Assembly (NCBI RefSeq): GCF_042139015.1
Contig: NZ_JBHIKY010000018.1
Coordinates: forward strand, 10,049 to 74,048
Reading direction: 5' to 3'
DNA: 64,000 bases
From: JBHIKY01 sp042139015
GTDB lineage: Bacteria > Bacillota > Bacilli > Bacillales > Marinococcaceae
Shown here: positions 1-8,274 of the stretch, one piece after another
Numbering within the stretch: position 1 is the first letter of the stretch
Layout: the number at the start of each line of letters is the position of its first letter
Made by a program: the position numbers and the translations under genes
The notes under the pieces: model-generated
What the model was told of the DNA's origin: nothing
What the model saw: the letters and a program-made list of their open reading frames with translations, nothing else
Database searches by the model: none

Positions 1-1
1 C

Positions 2-679
2 CGAAGAGCACTGGAGCTGCTGGACGCCTGGAATTTATTTGATGACAGGTCAGAGGCCGGCCCACTCGTATTTAATTTATGGATGAAACGACTCGCAGAT
101 GTGCTTTTTGAAAAGGATATCCCGATAGAAGTCCGAGATCTATTTGAAGGGGAAGAAGCTGCTGTCGACGAACTTGTCAGACGCGCATCGGCCGGAGAAG
201 CAGGTCCCTGGATGGAGAAAAACGGCGGCTTTGAACAGGTCGCTCTGGAATCCTTGCAGCGTACCGTCGACCAGATTGAGGAAGCGCAGGGAAATGACCC
301 GCACGACTGGAGCTGGGGGGCGTTTCATCAGGCAAGCTTTGCTCATCCTCTCGCTTCTGTGTGGCCGCTGAATTATTTATTTAATAGTGCGCCCGCTCCA
401 TCAGACGGAAGCCGGGCCACGGTCCGGGCGGCCGGTTTTGATTCTCTGACAGGAGATAATTATCACGGCGGCGGCTGGCGCGGGGTAATGGATTTAAATG
501 ATCTCACCAAAAGCGAACATGTGGTGGCTCCCGGCCAGTCCGGGCATGTGCAAAGCGCCTCCTACCACGATCAGCTAGATGACTGGATAGAGGGAAATTA
601 CCATGTCACACAGCGCAAGTCGGAAAGGTATGAAGAAAACAGCCGGCTTCTCCAGCTTCTTCCGACAGACGGCGGATAA
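2..679 (+). CDS. Penicillin acylase family protein, C-terminal part (gene cut by window start)
   Basis: The frame is open from base 2 and has no start here, so this is the 3' end of a larger gene. The visible residues match the end of the beta chain of penicillin acylase (Ntn-hydrolase) enzymes, which cleave amide bonds of acylated substrates such as penicillins or acyl-homoserine lactones. The key signature is the late block G-G-G-W-R-G-V-M-D-L followed by a P-G-Q-S-G-H motif and S-Y-H-D-Q-L-D-D-W, which is the family's usual C-terminal signature. The catalytic serine and the signal peptide lie upstream and cannot be checked. Substrate is unknown. The gene converges on ywhD and is followed directly by a hairpin. 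Confidence 0.85.
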   Translation, partial: RRALELLDAWNLFDDRSEAGPLVFNLWMKRLADVLFEKDIPIEVRDLFEGEEAAVDELVRRASAGEAGPWMEKNGGFEQVALESLQRTVDQIEEAQGNDPHDWSWGAFHQASFAHPLASVWPLNYLFNSAPAPSDGSRATVRAAGFDSLTGDNYHGGGWRGVMDLNDLTKSEHVVAPGQSGHVQSASYHDQLDDWIEGNYHVTQRKSERYEENSRLLQLLPTDGG

Positions 680-720
680 CCAAAACGCGCAAGAGATGTC
701 CAGTCCCTTGCGCATTTTGG
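680..720 (+). terminator. Hairpin after the acylase gene
   Basis: CCAAAACGCGCAAG at 680-693 pairs with CTTGCGCATTTTGG at 707-720 around a 13-base loop, with one mismatch. It begins one base after the stop codon. There is no good T-run on the plus strand, so it may act as an RNA-stabilising or weak terminator hairpin. The following 186 bases up to ywhD show no gene. Confidence 0.6.
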
Positions 721-906
721 TGTCCTAATTCAGTTGTGCATGTGTGTATATCTAGTGTATTGATAAATGAGAAAAAGAACAATACGTGTATCCAATGTTC
801 AAAAATCGTTCATAGTTTTGCCACACATACGAGCAGTAAATTTCCTGTTGGTTCTTCGTTTTCTACCGGGTTTTGTCCCAGCCGCTGCACTTTCTACACA
901 GCATAT

Positions 907-1437
907 TTATTCTGCCAGTAACGCTTTATGCAGGCTCTCCTCGGAGTTTTTCCACATTTCTTCATTGAATCCTTTCAGAAACGCAGCAAGTATCTTTTTT
1001 GACGGGTCATCCATTTTATCAAGGACGTGTCTGCGCTTTAACGATTTATCCATGTTATTCACATGCTCAGGCAGGCTCTTGTAACCGCGGCGTTTTTCTT
1101 TGTTCACCGTCATTTCGCAGGCAGTGACTCCGGCATAATAAGGCTTTCCCTCGCTGTTGTGGTCCGTTGTCACCCAGACGAGCCAGTAAAGCTTTGCTCC
1201 TTCCGGAACCTCTTCCTTGTTCGGGAGAAATTTCACTCTTTTTTCAACCTCGGACCGGGCATGGAGTGCGCCCATATCTATAAAAGCATCATTTTCTTCC
1301 GGGTCGACAAAAATCGGTGTCATATTATCAAGGCTGAGGGTGCCGGCGCCGTAACCACCATGTCCATCAGTCGAATCCCCGCTTAAAATATTAAAGCCGG
1401 CACTCTTGCGTTTCTTGTTATTATCAAAAAGGTCCAT
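907..1437 (-). CDS. ywhD: YwhD family protein
   Basis: A 176-residue soluble protein that matches the YwhD family of Bacillales along its whole length. The recognisable blocks are G-F-N-I-L-S-G-D near residue 15, D-G-H-G-G-Y-G-A-G-T-L-S-L-D-N and D-M-G-A-L-H-A-R-S. No biochemical function is established for the family that I know of. Start is an ATG with AAGGAG ten bases upstream. The neighbours ywgA and ywfO lie close by in the B. subtilis ywg/ywh region too, which supports the name. The gene converges on the penicillin acylase gene. Confidence 0.85.
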   Translation of the reverse strand: MDLFDNNKKRKSAGFNILSGDSTDGHGGYGAGTLSLDNMTPIFVDPEENDAFIDMGALHARSEVEKRVKFLPNKEEVPEGAKLYWLVWVTTDHNSEGKPYYAGVTACEMTVNKEKRRGYKSLPEHVNNMDKSLKRRHVLDKMDDPSKKILAAFLKGFNEEMWKNSEESLHKALLAE

Positions 1438-1482
1438 GACCTATCTACTCCTTTTTGTAGTTTCTGTTTCTATCATACGTTC

Positions 1483-1989
1483 TTATTGTAAGTTCTTCAA
1501 AGAATTGATAAAATCGAGCGCTTCCTGCATATCTTCCTCAGAATAGTTCTGGCTTTTTTTCAGCGCAAACACTTTTTCTTTCATTTGTGCTTCCGGCAGG
1601 TCTTCAAAATACAGCACAGTAGAGACCAGCTCTAAAAACCTGGAGCTGTGGCCATTAAGATGTTCGATAACTCCCGACGCTCTGTGGTCGAGCCACTCAT
1701 TCGGAAAAGCGTCCAGAAATTCCTGGCCCTTCTCGGTAACTTCATAACGGTACTGATAGTAACCCGCTTTCTTTTCTTTTACTTCGGTCACAAACCCGAA
1801 TCCGCACAGCTCCTCTACTCGAAGAGTCAGCTCTTCAGAATAAGGACCATACATATGAAACGTGTATTTTTCCTGAAAAGGAAGATTTAATTTCTTTCCG
1901 ATATATACCATTTTCTGCAGTTTTTTTCGTCCAATAACTTCCCCGGCGCCGTGCATCAGCACCATAATCTTTGTGTGTTCCGGCAGCAA
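1483..1989 (-). CDS. ywgA: YwgA family protein
   Basis: A 168-residue protein resembling B. subtilis YwgA. The N-terminal part (about 1-100) reads like a winged-helix-like fold, with K-K-L-Q-K-M-V-Y-I and Y-G-P-Y-S-E-E-L motifs that also occur in antitoxin- or Panacea-like proteins. The family has no proven function. The start is a TTG at 1989, chosen because AGGAGGG lies about eight bases before it and no ATG is better placed. It sits 47 bases downstream of ywfO in the same direction and is probably cotranscribed with it and with ywhD. Confidence 0.8.
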   Translation of the reverse strand: MLPEHTKIMVLMHGAGEVIGRKKLQKMVYIGKKLNLPFQEKYTFHMYGPYSEELTLRVEELCGFGFVTEVKEKKAGYYQYRYEVTEKGQEFLDAFPNEWLDHRASGVIEHLNGHSSRFLELVSTVLYFEDLPEAQMKEKVFALKKSQNYSEEDMQEALDFINSLKNLQ

Positions 1990-2036
1990 ACCGAGCCCTC
2001 CTTCTGCAACTATCTTTCCTTTATTATGTAGCAGTC

Positions 2037-3365
2037 CTACCCATCCGGGTGCTCTGTTTCTGTTTTCCCTTCCGGGTGCAGCAATATGTCCTTGATTTGT
2101 TGTTTTTCCTCTTCATGGCCGGGAGTCTCAAGCAGCTCCGCCGGGAAATACAGTTTATGGTCTGTCCGTTTTTTTCCGGAGATTGCCTCCACCACGTCTG
2201 ACTCTCTTGAGAGCTCGCGCAGCTTTCCTTCCGGCATTAATAAATGGATCGGCATCCGCTCTTCTTCCTCCCCGGGCCGGTAAAAATCATACGGGAGATC
2301 GGAAGAAGAATCAACCACGAGATAATAATCCGGGTCAATCTCTGCTTTGAGGAATAATTCCTGCAGACGTGTCCACTCCCTCATCACAAAATTATGGTCA
2401 AATTCAACATATTTAAACAGGCGCCGGTTCATAAAGCGCTGGCAGAGATCACGGAGAATCTCATCCTCTTCCTTCTGCCACATTTGAAAATAATACAAAG
2501 TAACAGATTCATCAAGCTCTAAATAGCCTTCCAGTGACAAGTTCCCTTCAAAGAATCCTGTAAAATGCCCCGGCTTCTGGCGGAAGTCATAGCCCCTGTG
2601 ATGAAGCACCTTCACGCGGTGCAGAATTTTACTAAGAATGACCTCCGCACTTCGTGTGACGGGGTGAAAATATACCTGCCAGTACATTTGGTAGCGGCTC
2701 ATAATATAGTCCTCCACCGCATGCATGCCGGTGTATTTTATGACTGCCTGGTCCTCCATCGGACGCATCACTCTAAGAATGCGTTCCATATCAAAGTGAC
2801 CATAGCTTACCCCCGTGTAAAAGGCGTCCCGCTGCAGATAATCCATGCGGTCTGCGTCAATTTGGCTCGATATCATGCTGACAACGAGCTTGTTTTGGTA
2901 CGTCTTTTCGATGACATCAGCCACTTTTTGAGGGAAATCATCACCCACTCGCTTTAATTTCTGGTTCACTTCTGTATCGCCTGCGATAATTTCTCTCGTC
3001 CACCATTCATGGTCTGTATGAAACACTTTTTCAAAGGAATGTGAAAATGGACCATGGCCTATATCATGCAGAAGTGCCGCACTTAAACAAAGGAGGCGCT
3101 CCTCTTCATTCCAGTTTGGTCTTCCTTGAAACACTTCAATGATTCGTCTCATGATTTCATATACACCGAGAGAATGATTAAACCGTGTGTGCTCTGCTCC
3201 ATGAAAGGTTAAAAATGTCGTGCCGAGCTGCCGGATCCGGCGGAGCCGCTGAAATTCCTTCGTTCCGACAAGCTCCCAGATCAACTCATCCCGAATATGT
3301 ATGTAACGGTGGACGGGGTCCTTGAATACTTTTTCTTCTTTTAATATTCGATTTCCTGATGCCAT
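2037..3365 (-). CDS. ywfO: HD-domain phosphohydrolase, YwfO type
   Basis: A 442-residue HD-domain protein of the dGTPase/SAMHD1-like superfamily, matching B. subtilis YwfO. The metal site is visible as H-S-L-G-V near residue 63 and the HD pair L-L-H-D-I-G-H-G-P-F-S-H near residue 100, with a later D-A-D-R-M-D-Y-L-Q-R-D block typical of deoxynucleotide triphosphohydrolases. The family is expected to hydrolyse a nucleotide in the cytoplasm; YwfO itself is best described as a broad nucleotide phosphohydrolase. The ATG has a GGGAG-type site six bases upstream. It is first in a ywfO-ywgA-ywhD run on this strand. Confidence 0.88.
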   Translation of the reverse strand: MASGNRILKEEKVFKDPVHRYIHIRDELIWELVGTKEFQRLRRIRQLGTTFLTFHGAEHTRFNHSLGVYEIMRRIIEVFQGRPNWNEEERLLCLSAALLHDIGHGPFSHSFEKVFHTDHEWWTREIIAGDTEVNQKLKRVGDDFPQKVADVIEKTYQNKLVVSMISSQIDADRMDYLQRDAFYTGVSYGHFDMERILRVMRPMEDQAVIKYTGMHAVEDYIMSRYQMYWQVYFHPVTRSAEVILSKILHRVKVLHHRGYDFRQKPGHFTGFFEGNLSLEGYLELDESVTLYYFQMWQKEEDEILRDLCQRFMNRRLFKYVEFDHNFVMREWTRLQELFLKAEIDPDYYLVVDSSSDLPYDFYRPGEEEERMPIHLLMPEGKLRELSRESDVVEAISGKKRTDHKLYFPAELLETPGHEEEKQQIKDILLHPEGKTETEHPDG

Positions 3366-3518
3366 AACGTTCTCCCGCCCTCCTTTAACTATCGTGCTTC
3401 CATTATATCAATTTCCTAAAGGTCATGCTGACTTTCCCGGTAAAGAATTGAAGTAGAAATTTATAAAGTGCCCGCTGCTGGATATTCAAACACGTTCTGA
3501 TCATAGCTCGTGCTGTGT

Positions 3519-3581
3519 GCGGACATGAGTTCCGTTATTCCTTCATAATTTGCTCTTTTTGAACCGTTGACGGACATCAGG
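3519..3581 (-). repeat. Dispersed intergenic repeat, copy 1
   Basis: On the minus strand this starts CCTGATGTCCG and ends AATAACGGAACTCATGTCCG, about 63 bases. The same two ends recur at 44862-44926 in the same arrangement, and the right-hand motif alone recurs at 35734-35756 and, as an inverted pair, at 61236-61291. All copies are intergenic. Confidence 0.6.
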
Positions 3582-3628
3582 TTAACTCAAACGCCGTTTT
3601 TCGTATCGTTCTGCGATGGGAAGAGCAT

Positions 3629-3658
3629 CAAAAAAGAGGCAGATGCAGCACCCGCCTC
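3629..3658 (-). terminator. Rho-independent terminator of the large catabolic operon
   Basis: On the minus strand GAGGC (3658-3654) and GCCTC (3640-3636) form the base of a hairpin that is followed by TTTTTT. It lies 27 bases after the stop codon of the DUF3870 gene, the last gene of the operon. Confidence 0.7.
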
Positions 3659-3684
3659 ACTCTACTCTCTCGTTATTACAAACA

Positions 3685-3996
3685 TCAGGTGGCTTCAAAC
3701 TGCCTGTACAGGTCCTTCAATGCGGCAATCAAAGCATTAGTCGCCTTGCCTTTATAATGCTTCTCGATCAATTGAATCGCTTCCTCGACGCCGTCCTTAA
3801 TACAGACGCCTTTTAAGAGATTATGAATAAAATCACGTCCATGGTCCGTTGCAAGGGTGCACGAGGCAACAAGAATGACTCCATGCTCCACGTCCACTTC
3901 TGTCGTAATCGTGAGAGAATCGAAAACGCTTTTTGCCGCCATTCCTTGAGGAAGCCGGGCATGCCCCGCAATAAAAGTAGTGTGATAAATCGCCAT
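3685..3996 (-). CDS. DUF3870 domain protein
   Basis: A 103-residue protein that matches DUF3870 over its full length: G-H-A-R-L-P near residue 11, D-V-E-H-G-V-I near 36, a C-T-L-A-T block near 47 and the C-terminal K-A-T-N-A-L-I-A-A-L-K-D-L-Y-R. Function is not known. Such proteins are often found beside CoA-transferase and organic-acid catabolic genes, as here, so a small-molecule binding or regulatory role is a reasonable guess and no more. The ATG has AGGAGG nine bases upstream. It is the last gene of the minus-strand operon, 39 bases after the CoA-transferase gene. Confidence 0.8.
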   Translation of the reverse strand: MAIYHTTFIAGHARLPQGMAAKSVFDSLTITTEVDVEHGVILVASCTLATDHGRDFIHNLLKGVCIKDGVEEAIQLIEKHYKGKATNALIAALKDLYRQFEAT

Positions 3997-4035
3997 ATTG
4001 TCGGTCCTCCTGATCTTTCTTCGTTTAACTGAAGC

Positions 4036-5223
4036 TTAAATAATTCCATTCTTCTTCAGCATCTCAATTTCCTGCTTTGACAATCCCCTTTCCTCTGAGA
4101 GAATATCCTCTGTATGCTGCCCAAGCTCAGGAGGGGCGTCTTTAACATCAGGTTCGAAGCTAGAAAAACGAAGCGGGCTTCTTACAGTTTTCAAACGACC
4201 AAGTGTGGGATGATCATATTCCTGCACCATTTCTCTCGCTTTTACCTGCGGATGCTCAAATACCTGCTCCACATTGTTGACTGCCCCGCAGGGCACATTA
4301 TGGTCGACCAGCACCGATTCCCACTCGTACGCCGTTTTGTCCTTGAACCTCTCTTCAAGAAGAGCTCTCAGCTCCTGACGGTGCTGAATTCTGAGCCCAT
4401 TTGTCTTATATTCTTCCAATTCCGCCCACTCAGGGCGTTCCATTGCCTGGCACAGACTTTGAAACATCCGGTCATTCCCTGCAGCCACCATGATTAGTTT
4501 ATCCATGCACATAAACGTTTCATACGGGGTGATATTGCCATGCGCATTACCCACACGGGTGGAGACATGGTTTTTAATCAGGTAGCTGCTTGCGATGTTG
4601 GCAAGGGAGCCGACCTGCACGTCGAGCAGGGACAGATCAATATGCTGTCCGACCTGTTGTTTATCCCGAAGCATCAGCGAGGAGAGCACACTGATACCGA
4701 CGTAATGAGAAGCCATAATATCAACAACGGGAGTCCCTACTCTCGTCGGATTCCCATCTGGTTCCCCGGTAACATCCATTAAGCCGCCGACCGCCTGAAT
4801 AACAGGGTCATACCCTGGGTTCCCCTTCAGCGGTCCGGTCTGGCCGTAGCCCGTCACCGAGCAGAGAATAATTTGATCGTTCACTTTTTTTAATTCTTCG
4901 TAACCGATGCCGAGCCGGTCCATTGTTCCTGTTTTAAAATTTTCAATCACGACGTCTGCATCCTTGACGAAATCAAGAAAGAGCTCACGGCCCGCTTGTT
5001 TTTTCAGATTGATCGTCATCGATTTTTTATTACGGTTGGCAGATAAATAATAAGTGCTGCTGTCTTCGATGAACGGCCACCAGTGGCGAATGTCATCTTT
5101 TCCTTCCGGAGCTTCCACCCTGATAACATCTGCTCCGAGATCGGCCAGGATCATAGACCCGAGCGGGCCGGCGAGGACTCTGGAGAGATCTAATATTTTT
5201 ACATTTTCTAAAGGCTTAATCAT
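4036..5223 (-). CDS. Class III CoA-transferase, CaiB/BaiF family
   Basis: A roughly 395-residue cytoplasmic enzyme expected to move CoA between an acyl-CoA donor and an organic acid. The family signature starts at the N-terminus (L-D-L-S-R-V-L-A-G-P-L), followed by L-G-A-D-V-I-R-V-E, a N-R-N-K-K-S block and G-Y-G-Q-T-G-P. The aspartate in N-P-G-Y-D-P-V-I-Q-A is in the position of the catalytic residue of formyl-CoA transferase-like enzymes. I chose the internal ATG at 5223 because AAAGGAAG precedes it by about nine bases; a start at 5283 would lack a site. It is 247 bases downstream of the SDR gene, the widest gap in this part of the operon. The acid it activates is unknown. Confidence 0.88.
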   Translation of the reverse strand: MIKPLENVKILDLSRVLAGPLGSMILADLGADVIRVEAPEGKDDIRHWWPFIEDSSTYYLSANRNKKSMTINLKKQAGRELFLDFVKDADVVIENFKTGTMDRLGIGYEELKKVNDQIILCSVTGYGQTGPLKGNPGYDPVIQAVGGLMDVTGEPDGNPTRVGTPVVDIMASHYVGISVLSSLMLRDKQQVGQHIDLSLLDVQVGSLANIASSYLIKNHVSTRVGNAHGNITPYETFMCMDKLIMVAAGNDRMFQSLCQAMERPEWAELEEYKTNGLRIQHRQELRALLEERFKDKTAYEWESVLVDHNVPCGAVNNVEQVFEHPQVKAREMVQEYDHPTLGRLKTVRSPLRFSSFEPDVKDAPPELGQHTEDILSEERGLSKQEIEMLKKNGII

Positions 5224-5470
5224 TGGATACGCACTTCCTTTACGTTTTATTGGAAAAGAGAAGGCGTGTTCTAGAAAGGTCATCTCGTCATCAGAGTCCG
5301 TCCGCTTCGTTCCTTTTACCGTACACAGGAGAGAAAAGGGGAAGCAGTCTTCCTTTCTAGCGGCCGAAGGAAAGCCGGAACTTCAGGCAATTTCCTTCCA
5401 GGAGATATTGCTGACATTCAGCATGGCTTCGTAAGCAGAGGAGACGATTTACACTCCCTGCAGTATTTCG

Positions 5471-6262
5471 TTATAGAGCTTTGACCATGCCGCCGTCAAC
5501 AACAAATGATTGACCTGTAACGTACGTATTCGCACCAGAGCACAAAAATACAGCCTGCTTTGCGAATTCTTCCGGTTCGCCGTACCGGCCGAGCGGGATG
5601 GAGGACTCTGCCTGCTTCTTAATATTTTCTACGCTCGTATTCGCTTTTTCGGCCTTGATTCCATCGAGCTCGTCGACCCGGTCCGTTGCAATTCTCCCTG
5701 GTCCTATTGTATTAATTAAAATATTATCTGATGCCAATTCCTGTGACAGGCTCTTAGACAGCCCGACGATCCCTGCGCGGAACGTATTCGATAAAATCAA
5801 GTTATCAATGCTCTGTTTAATGGACGAGGAGGCGAAGTTAATAATGTGCCCGCGCTGTTTTTCCTTCATGGAAGGCAGCACGGCACGGATCGCCCGGATA
5901 AAGCTCAGCAGATTTAATTGAAATGCCTGTTCCCACTGCTCATCAGTGAACGATTCAAACCCTCCTGCCGGCGGTCCGCCTGCATTGTTTACGAGCACAT
6001 CAATAGGGCCGAATTTTGAGACGGCGGCGTCAACGAGACGTGTGATATCCTCCGGTTTTGTAATATCACAGGCAGCATAGGCGATATTTTCATTGTTTGT
6101 CTGTTTAATAATTTCCTGCTGCGTCCTGGCGAGATCATCTTCATTTCTGCTTGAAATCATGACGTGGGCGCCTTCCTCCGCAAATTGCAGAGCTGCTGCC
6201 CTGCCAAGGCCCTTGCTCGCTGCTAGCACGAGGACAACCTTTCCTTCCAGTTCTAGATCCAT
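5471..6262 (-). CDS. Short-chain dehydrogenase/reductase family protein with a non-standard active site
   Basis: A 263-residue Rossmann protein. The cofactor loop is A-A-S-K-G-L-G-R-A near residue 14 and the N-N-A-G motif is present near residue 92. The end T-G-Q-S-F-V-V-D-G-G is typical of FabG-like SDRs. The usual catalytic Tyr-x-x-x-Lys is absent: where it should be, after F-A-S-S-S-I-K-Q, the sequence reads L-S-N-T-F-R-A-G. A related subgroup (B. subtilis YvrD-like) shares this S-N-x-x-R-A pattern. It could be an oxidoreductase with altered chemistry or a non-redox member. It lies 21 bases after the FAH gene. Confidence 0.85.
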   Translation of the reverse strand: MDLELEGKVVLVLAASKGLGRAAALQFAEEGAHVMISSRNEDDLARTQQEIIKQTNNENIAYAACDITKPEDITRLVDAAVSKFGPIDVLVNNAGGPPAGGFESFTDEQWEQAFQLNLLSFIRAIRAVLPSMKEKQRGHIINFASSSIKQSIDNLILSNTFRAGIVGLSKSLSQELASDNILINTIGPGRIATDRVDELDGIKAEKANTSVENIKKQAESSIPLGRYGEPEEFAKQAVFLCSGANTYVTGQSFVVDGGMVKAL

Positions 6263-6283
6263 TAGTGATCACATCTCCTTTGT

Positions 6284-7144
6284 CTATTTTTTTAAGTCTC
6301 TTACATTGTTTACTAGCTTTTCAAAGTCGTCAATATGACACTCTACCGTATCTCCCTCTTTAATTGGCACCGCCCCCGGTGTCCCAGTCGAAATAATGTC
6401 CCCCGGCTTTAAGGTCATTACCTTTGAGTGAAAGGATACCAGATTCCACGGCGTAAAAGTCATATTAGAAACTACGTTTTTACGATGCACTTCCCCATTA
6501 ATCACTGTCGCTACCTCCAGCCGATTTACATCCTCCACTTCATCAGCTGTCACCAAATGCGGCCCGAAGCTGAAAAAGGTGTCAAAGCTTTTCGAACGGG
6601 TAAGGTAGCGGGGATTTTTTTGTAATATATCTTCAGCCGTCATGTCTATTATGGTTGTAAATCCAGCTATGACATGCGGCGCTTCTTCCTCGGAAACATT
6701 CTTGCACTCTTTTCCTATAATAACCCCCAGCTCTGCTTCTGCGGTCGTACGCTCCGACTGAGGCGGAATTTCGATAGTGTCTCCCGGGCCGATAATGCTT
6801 GTATCGGGCTTCATAAAGCTGGCGGGCTCTGTATTGGGCGCCTTTTCACTGAGGTCCGATGCGTGCTCGACGTAATTTAAGCCGATGCCCCAGATTTTCC
6901 CGGGGTGATTGTATAACGGCAAAAATGAATAATCAGTGGTGATGCTCTGTTCCAGGCAGACTTTCTCATTTTTCGCGTGCCATGCTTTGAGATCTTCAAG
7001 TTCGTTATTTGTCAGAATCGAGAATAGGTCTTCTCCCCAGCTCTTGCTTTCTTTTTGATTGATAGTTTTTACCGGGGTCACTCCGTTTTCGGTAACAATC
7101 GCGGCAAGCTGCTCTCCTTGAATTTCCACGGTTGCTAGCTTCAT
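6284..7144 (-). CDS. Fumarylacetoacetate hydrolase (FAH) family protein
   Basis: A 286-residue enzyme of the FAH superfamily, which includes acylpyruvases, oxaloacetate decarboxylases and 2-keto-3-deoxy-acid processing enzymes. The metal-binding pattern is visible: G-I-G-L-N-Y-V-E-H, E-A-E-L-G-V-I-I-G-K-E, and later I-I-S-T-G-T-P-G. It would act on a beta-diketo- or 2-keto acid made by the operon. The ATG at 7144 is preferred to a GTG three codons upstream because the AAAGGA site lies about ten bases before it. A 152-base AT-rich gap with inverted repeats separates it from the preceding dehydrogenase gene, so it may also have its own promoter. Confidence 0.87.
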   Translation of the reverse strand: MKLATVEIQGEQLAAIVTENGVTPVKTINQKESKSWGEDLFSILTNNELEDLKAWHAKNEKVCLEQSITTDYSFLPLYNHPGKIWGIGLNYVEHASDLSEKAPNTEPASFMKPDTSIIGPGDTIEIPPQSERTTAEAELGVIIGKECKNVSEEEAPHVIAGFTTIIDMTAEDILQKNPRYLTRSKSFDTFFSFGPHLVTADEVEDVNRLEVATVINGEVHRKNVVSNMTFTPWNLVSFHSKVMTLKPGDIISTGTPGAVPIKEGDTVECHIDDFEKLVNNVRDLKK

Positions 7145-7296
7145 GGTATCCACATCCTTTTTTTATAGTTCATAAATGAATTTCATAATTCAGTCTTTGA
7201 TAGATAAATGCGAATGTTCAATTGATTTTATTCGCTATCATTCGATTTTTAAAACTTAAAGATAATTATGAAATTGATTCAGTTCATTTATGAGTT
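7145..7296 (-). promoter_or_regulatory. AT-rich intergenic region with inverted repeats; possible internal promoter/operator
   Basis: The region carries two related arms: TTCATAAATGAATTTCATAATTC near 7168-7191 is inverted relative to AATTATGAAATT (about 7263-7274) and TTCATTTATGAG (about 7282-7293). A second pair, GCGAAT and ATTCGC, lies between them. This could bind the GntR-type regulator or drive the distal genes. No clear -35/-10 pair was found, so this is tentative. Confidence 0.4.
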
Positions 7297-8271
7297 TTAT
7301 GAGATAAGAAAAGAAGCGTCTTTTTCCATTGCCATTTTTTCGATATTTTCAAATGCGGTTGTTAACACTTTTCGCAGTGTATCGTAGGTGCCCGCTCCGA
7401 TATGAGCGCTCGCAATCACCTGATCCAGTCCGAGGAGCGGGTGATCTTCCCGCACCGGTTCGTTTTCCCATACATCAATGGCAGCCCCGGCAATTTCTTT
7501 TTCAGTTAGTGCCTCGTACAATGCCTTTTCGTCAACAACACCTCCTCTGGAGACATTAATTAACAGCGCATTGTTTTTCATCCTCCGAAGCTCGGGGGCG
7601 CCGATTAAGTGCTTTGTTTCCTGTAAAAGTGGAATGTGCATGCTGATGATGTCTGCCTGTTCAAGCACACTTTCAAGAGCAGCATAGGAAGCATTCAATC
7701 TTTCTTCTTCCTTATCCGGCACACGCAGGACGTCATAATAAATAATGTTGGTGCCGAAGGCGCTGGAGAGCTCAGCCACCCTACGTCCGACGTTCCCAAA
7801 TCCTATAAAGCCGTGGGTTTTACCCTGCAGTTCGAAAGAGGATGTCCGGTGCCTCCACATCGGCCAGCTGCCCGCCTTTGTTTCCCGGTTGATGACCGGA
7901 AGTTTTCGATAAAGCGCTAAGATAAATGATAAGGTCAGTTCGGCCACCGCTCCTGCATTTACTCCTGGTGTATTGGCAACCGGAACTGCAAAGTCCCTCG
8001 CTGCCTGCAGATCAATATTGTCCACGCCTGTGCCCGTTTTTTGGATGAGACGGAGCTGAGATGCCTGTTCAATTTCCTTGCGCCCTACCGGCGCCGTTGC
8101 TGCCAGAAAGAAATCAGCTTCTGCGAGCGCTCTTTCTTTGTCTGATACTTTTAAATCAGCAAAAAAGATCAGCTCCGCAGCAGACGGCTTCAATTCTTGC
8201 AGCAGCTCCTTTAGGCTGCCGGAAGCTTCATCAAAATATAGAATGTTTCTTTCACTCACAGACGTCACCAT
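7297..8271 (-). CDS. D-isomer-specific 2-hydroxyacid dehydrogenase
   Basis: A 324-residue NAD(P)-dependent dehydrogenase of the D-2-hydroxyacid family. The Rossmann loop is G-F-G-N-V-G-R-R-V near residue 163. The three catalytic residues are visible in S-R-G-G (Arg), W-E-N-E-P (Glu) and S-A-H-I-G (His). The K-T-G-T-G-V-D-N-I-D block near residue 80 is also typical. It would oxidise a 2-hydroxy acid to a 2-keto acid or the reverse. Start is uncertain: an ATG at 8271 has AAAGG directly against it, and a GTG four codons later has GGTGA at better spacing. It follows the UxaA-type gene by three bases. Confidence 0.87.
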   Translation of the reverse strand: MVTSVSERNILYFDEASGSLKELLQELKPSAAELIFFADLKVSDKERALAEADFFLAATAPVGRKEIEQASQLRLIQKTGTGVDNIDLQAARDFAVPVANTPGVNAGAVAELTLSFILALYRKLPVINRETKAGSWPMWRHRTSSFELQGKTHGFIGFGNVGRRVAELSSAFGTNIIYYDVLRVPDKEEERLNASYAALESVLEQADIISMHIPLLQETKHLIGAPELRRMKNNALLINVSRGGVVDEKALYEALTEKEIAGAAIDVWENEPVREDHPLLGLDQVIASAHIGAGTYDTLRKVLTTAFENIEKMAMEKDASFLIS

Positions 8272-8274
8272 CCT

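Larger units (their letters stand above)
3366..3684. other. Gene-free stretch between ywfO and the large operon
   Basis: No coding signal was found. It should hold the ywfO promoter and it contains one copy of a dispersed repeat at 3519-3581 and the operon terminator at 3629-3658. Confidence 0.6.

Noticed and set aside
736..1084. Plus-strand frames opposite ywhD
   Set aside because: They are shadows of the minus-strand gene without ribosome sites or recognisable domains.
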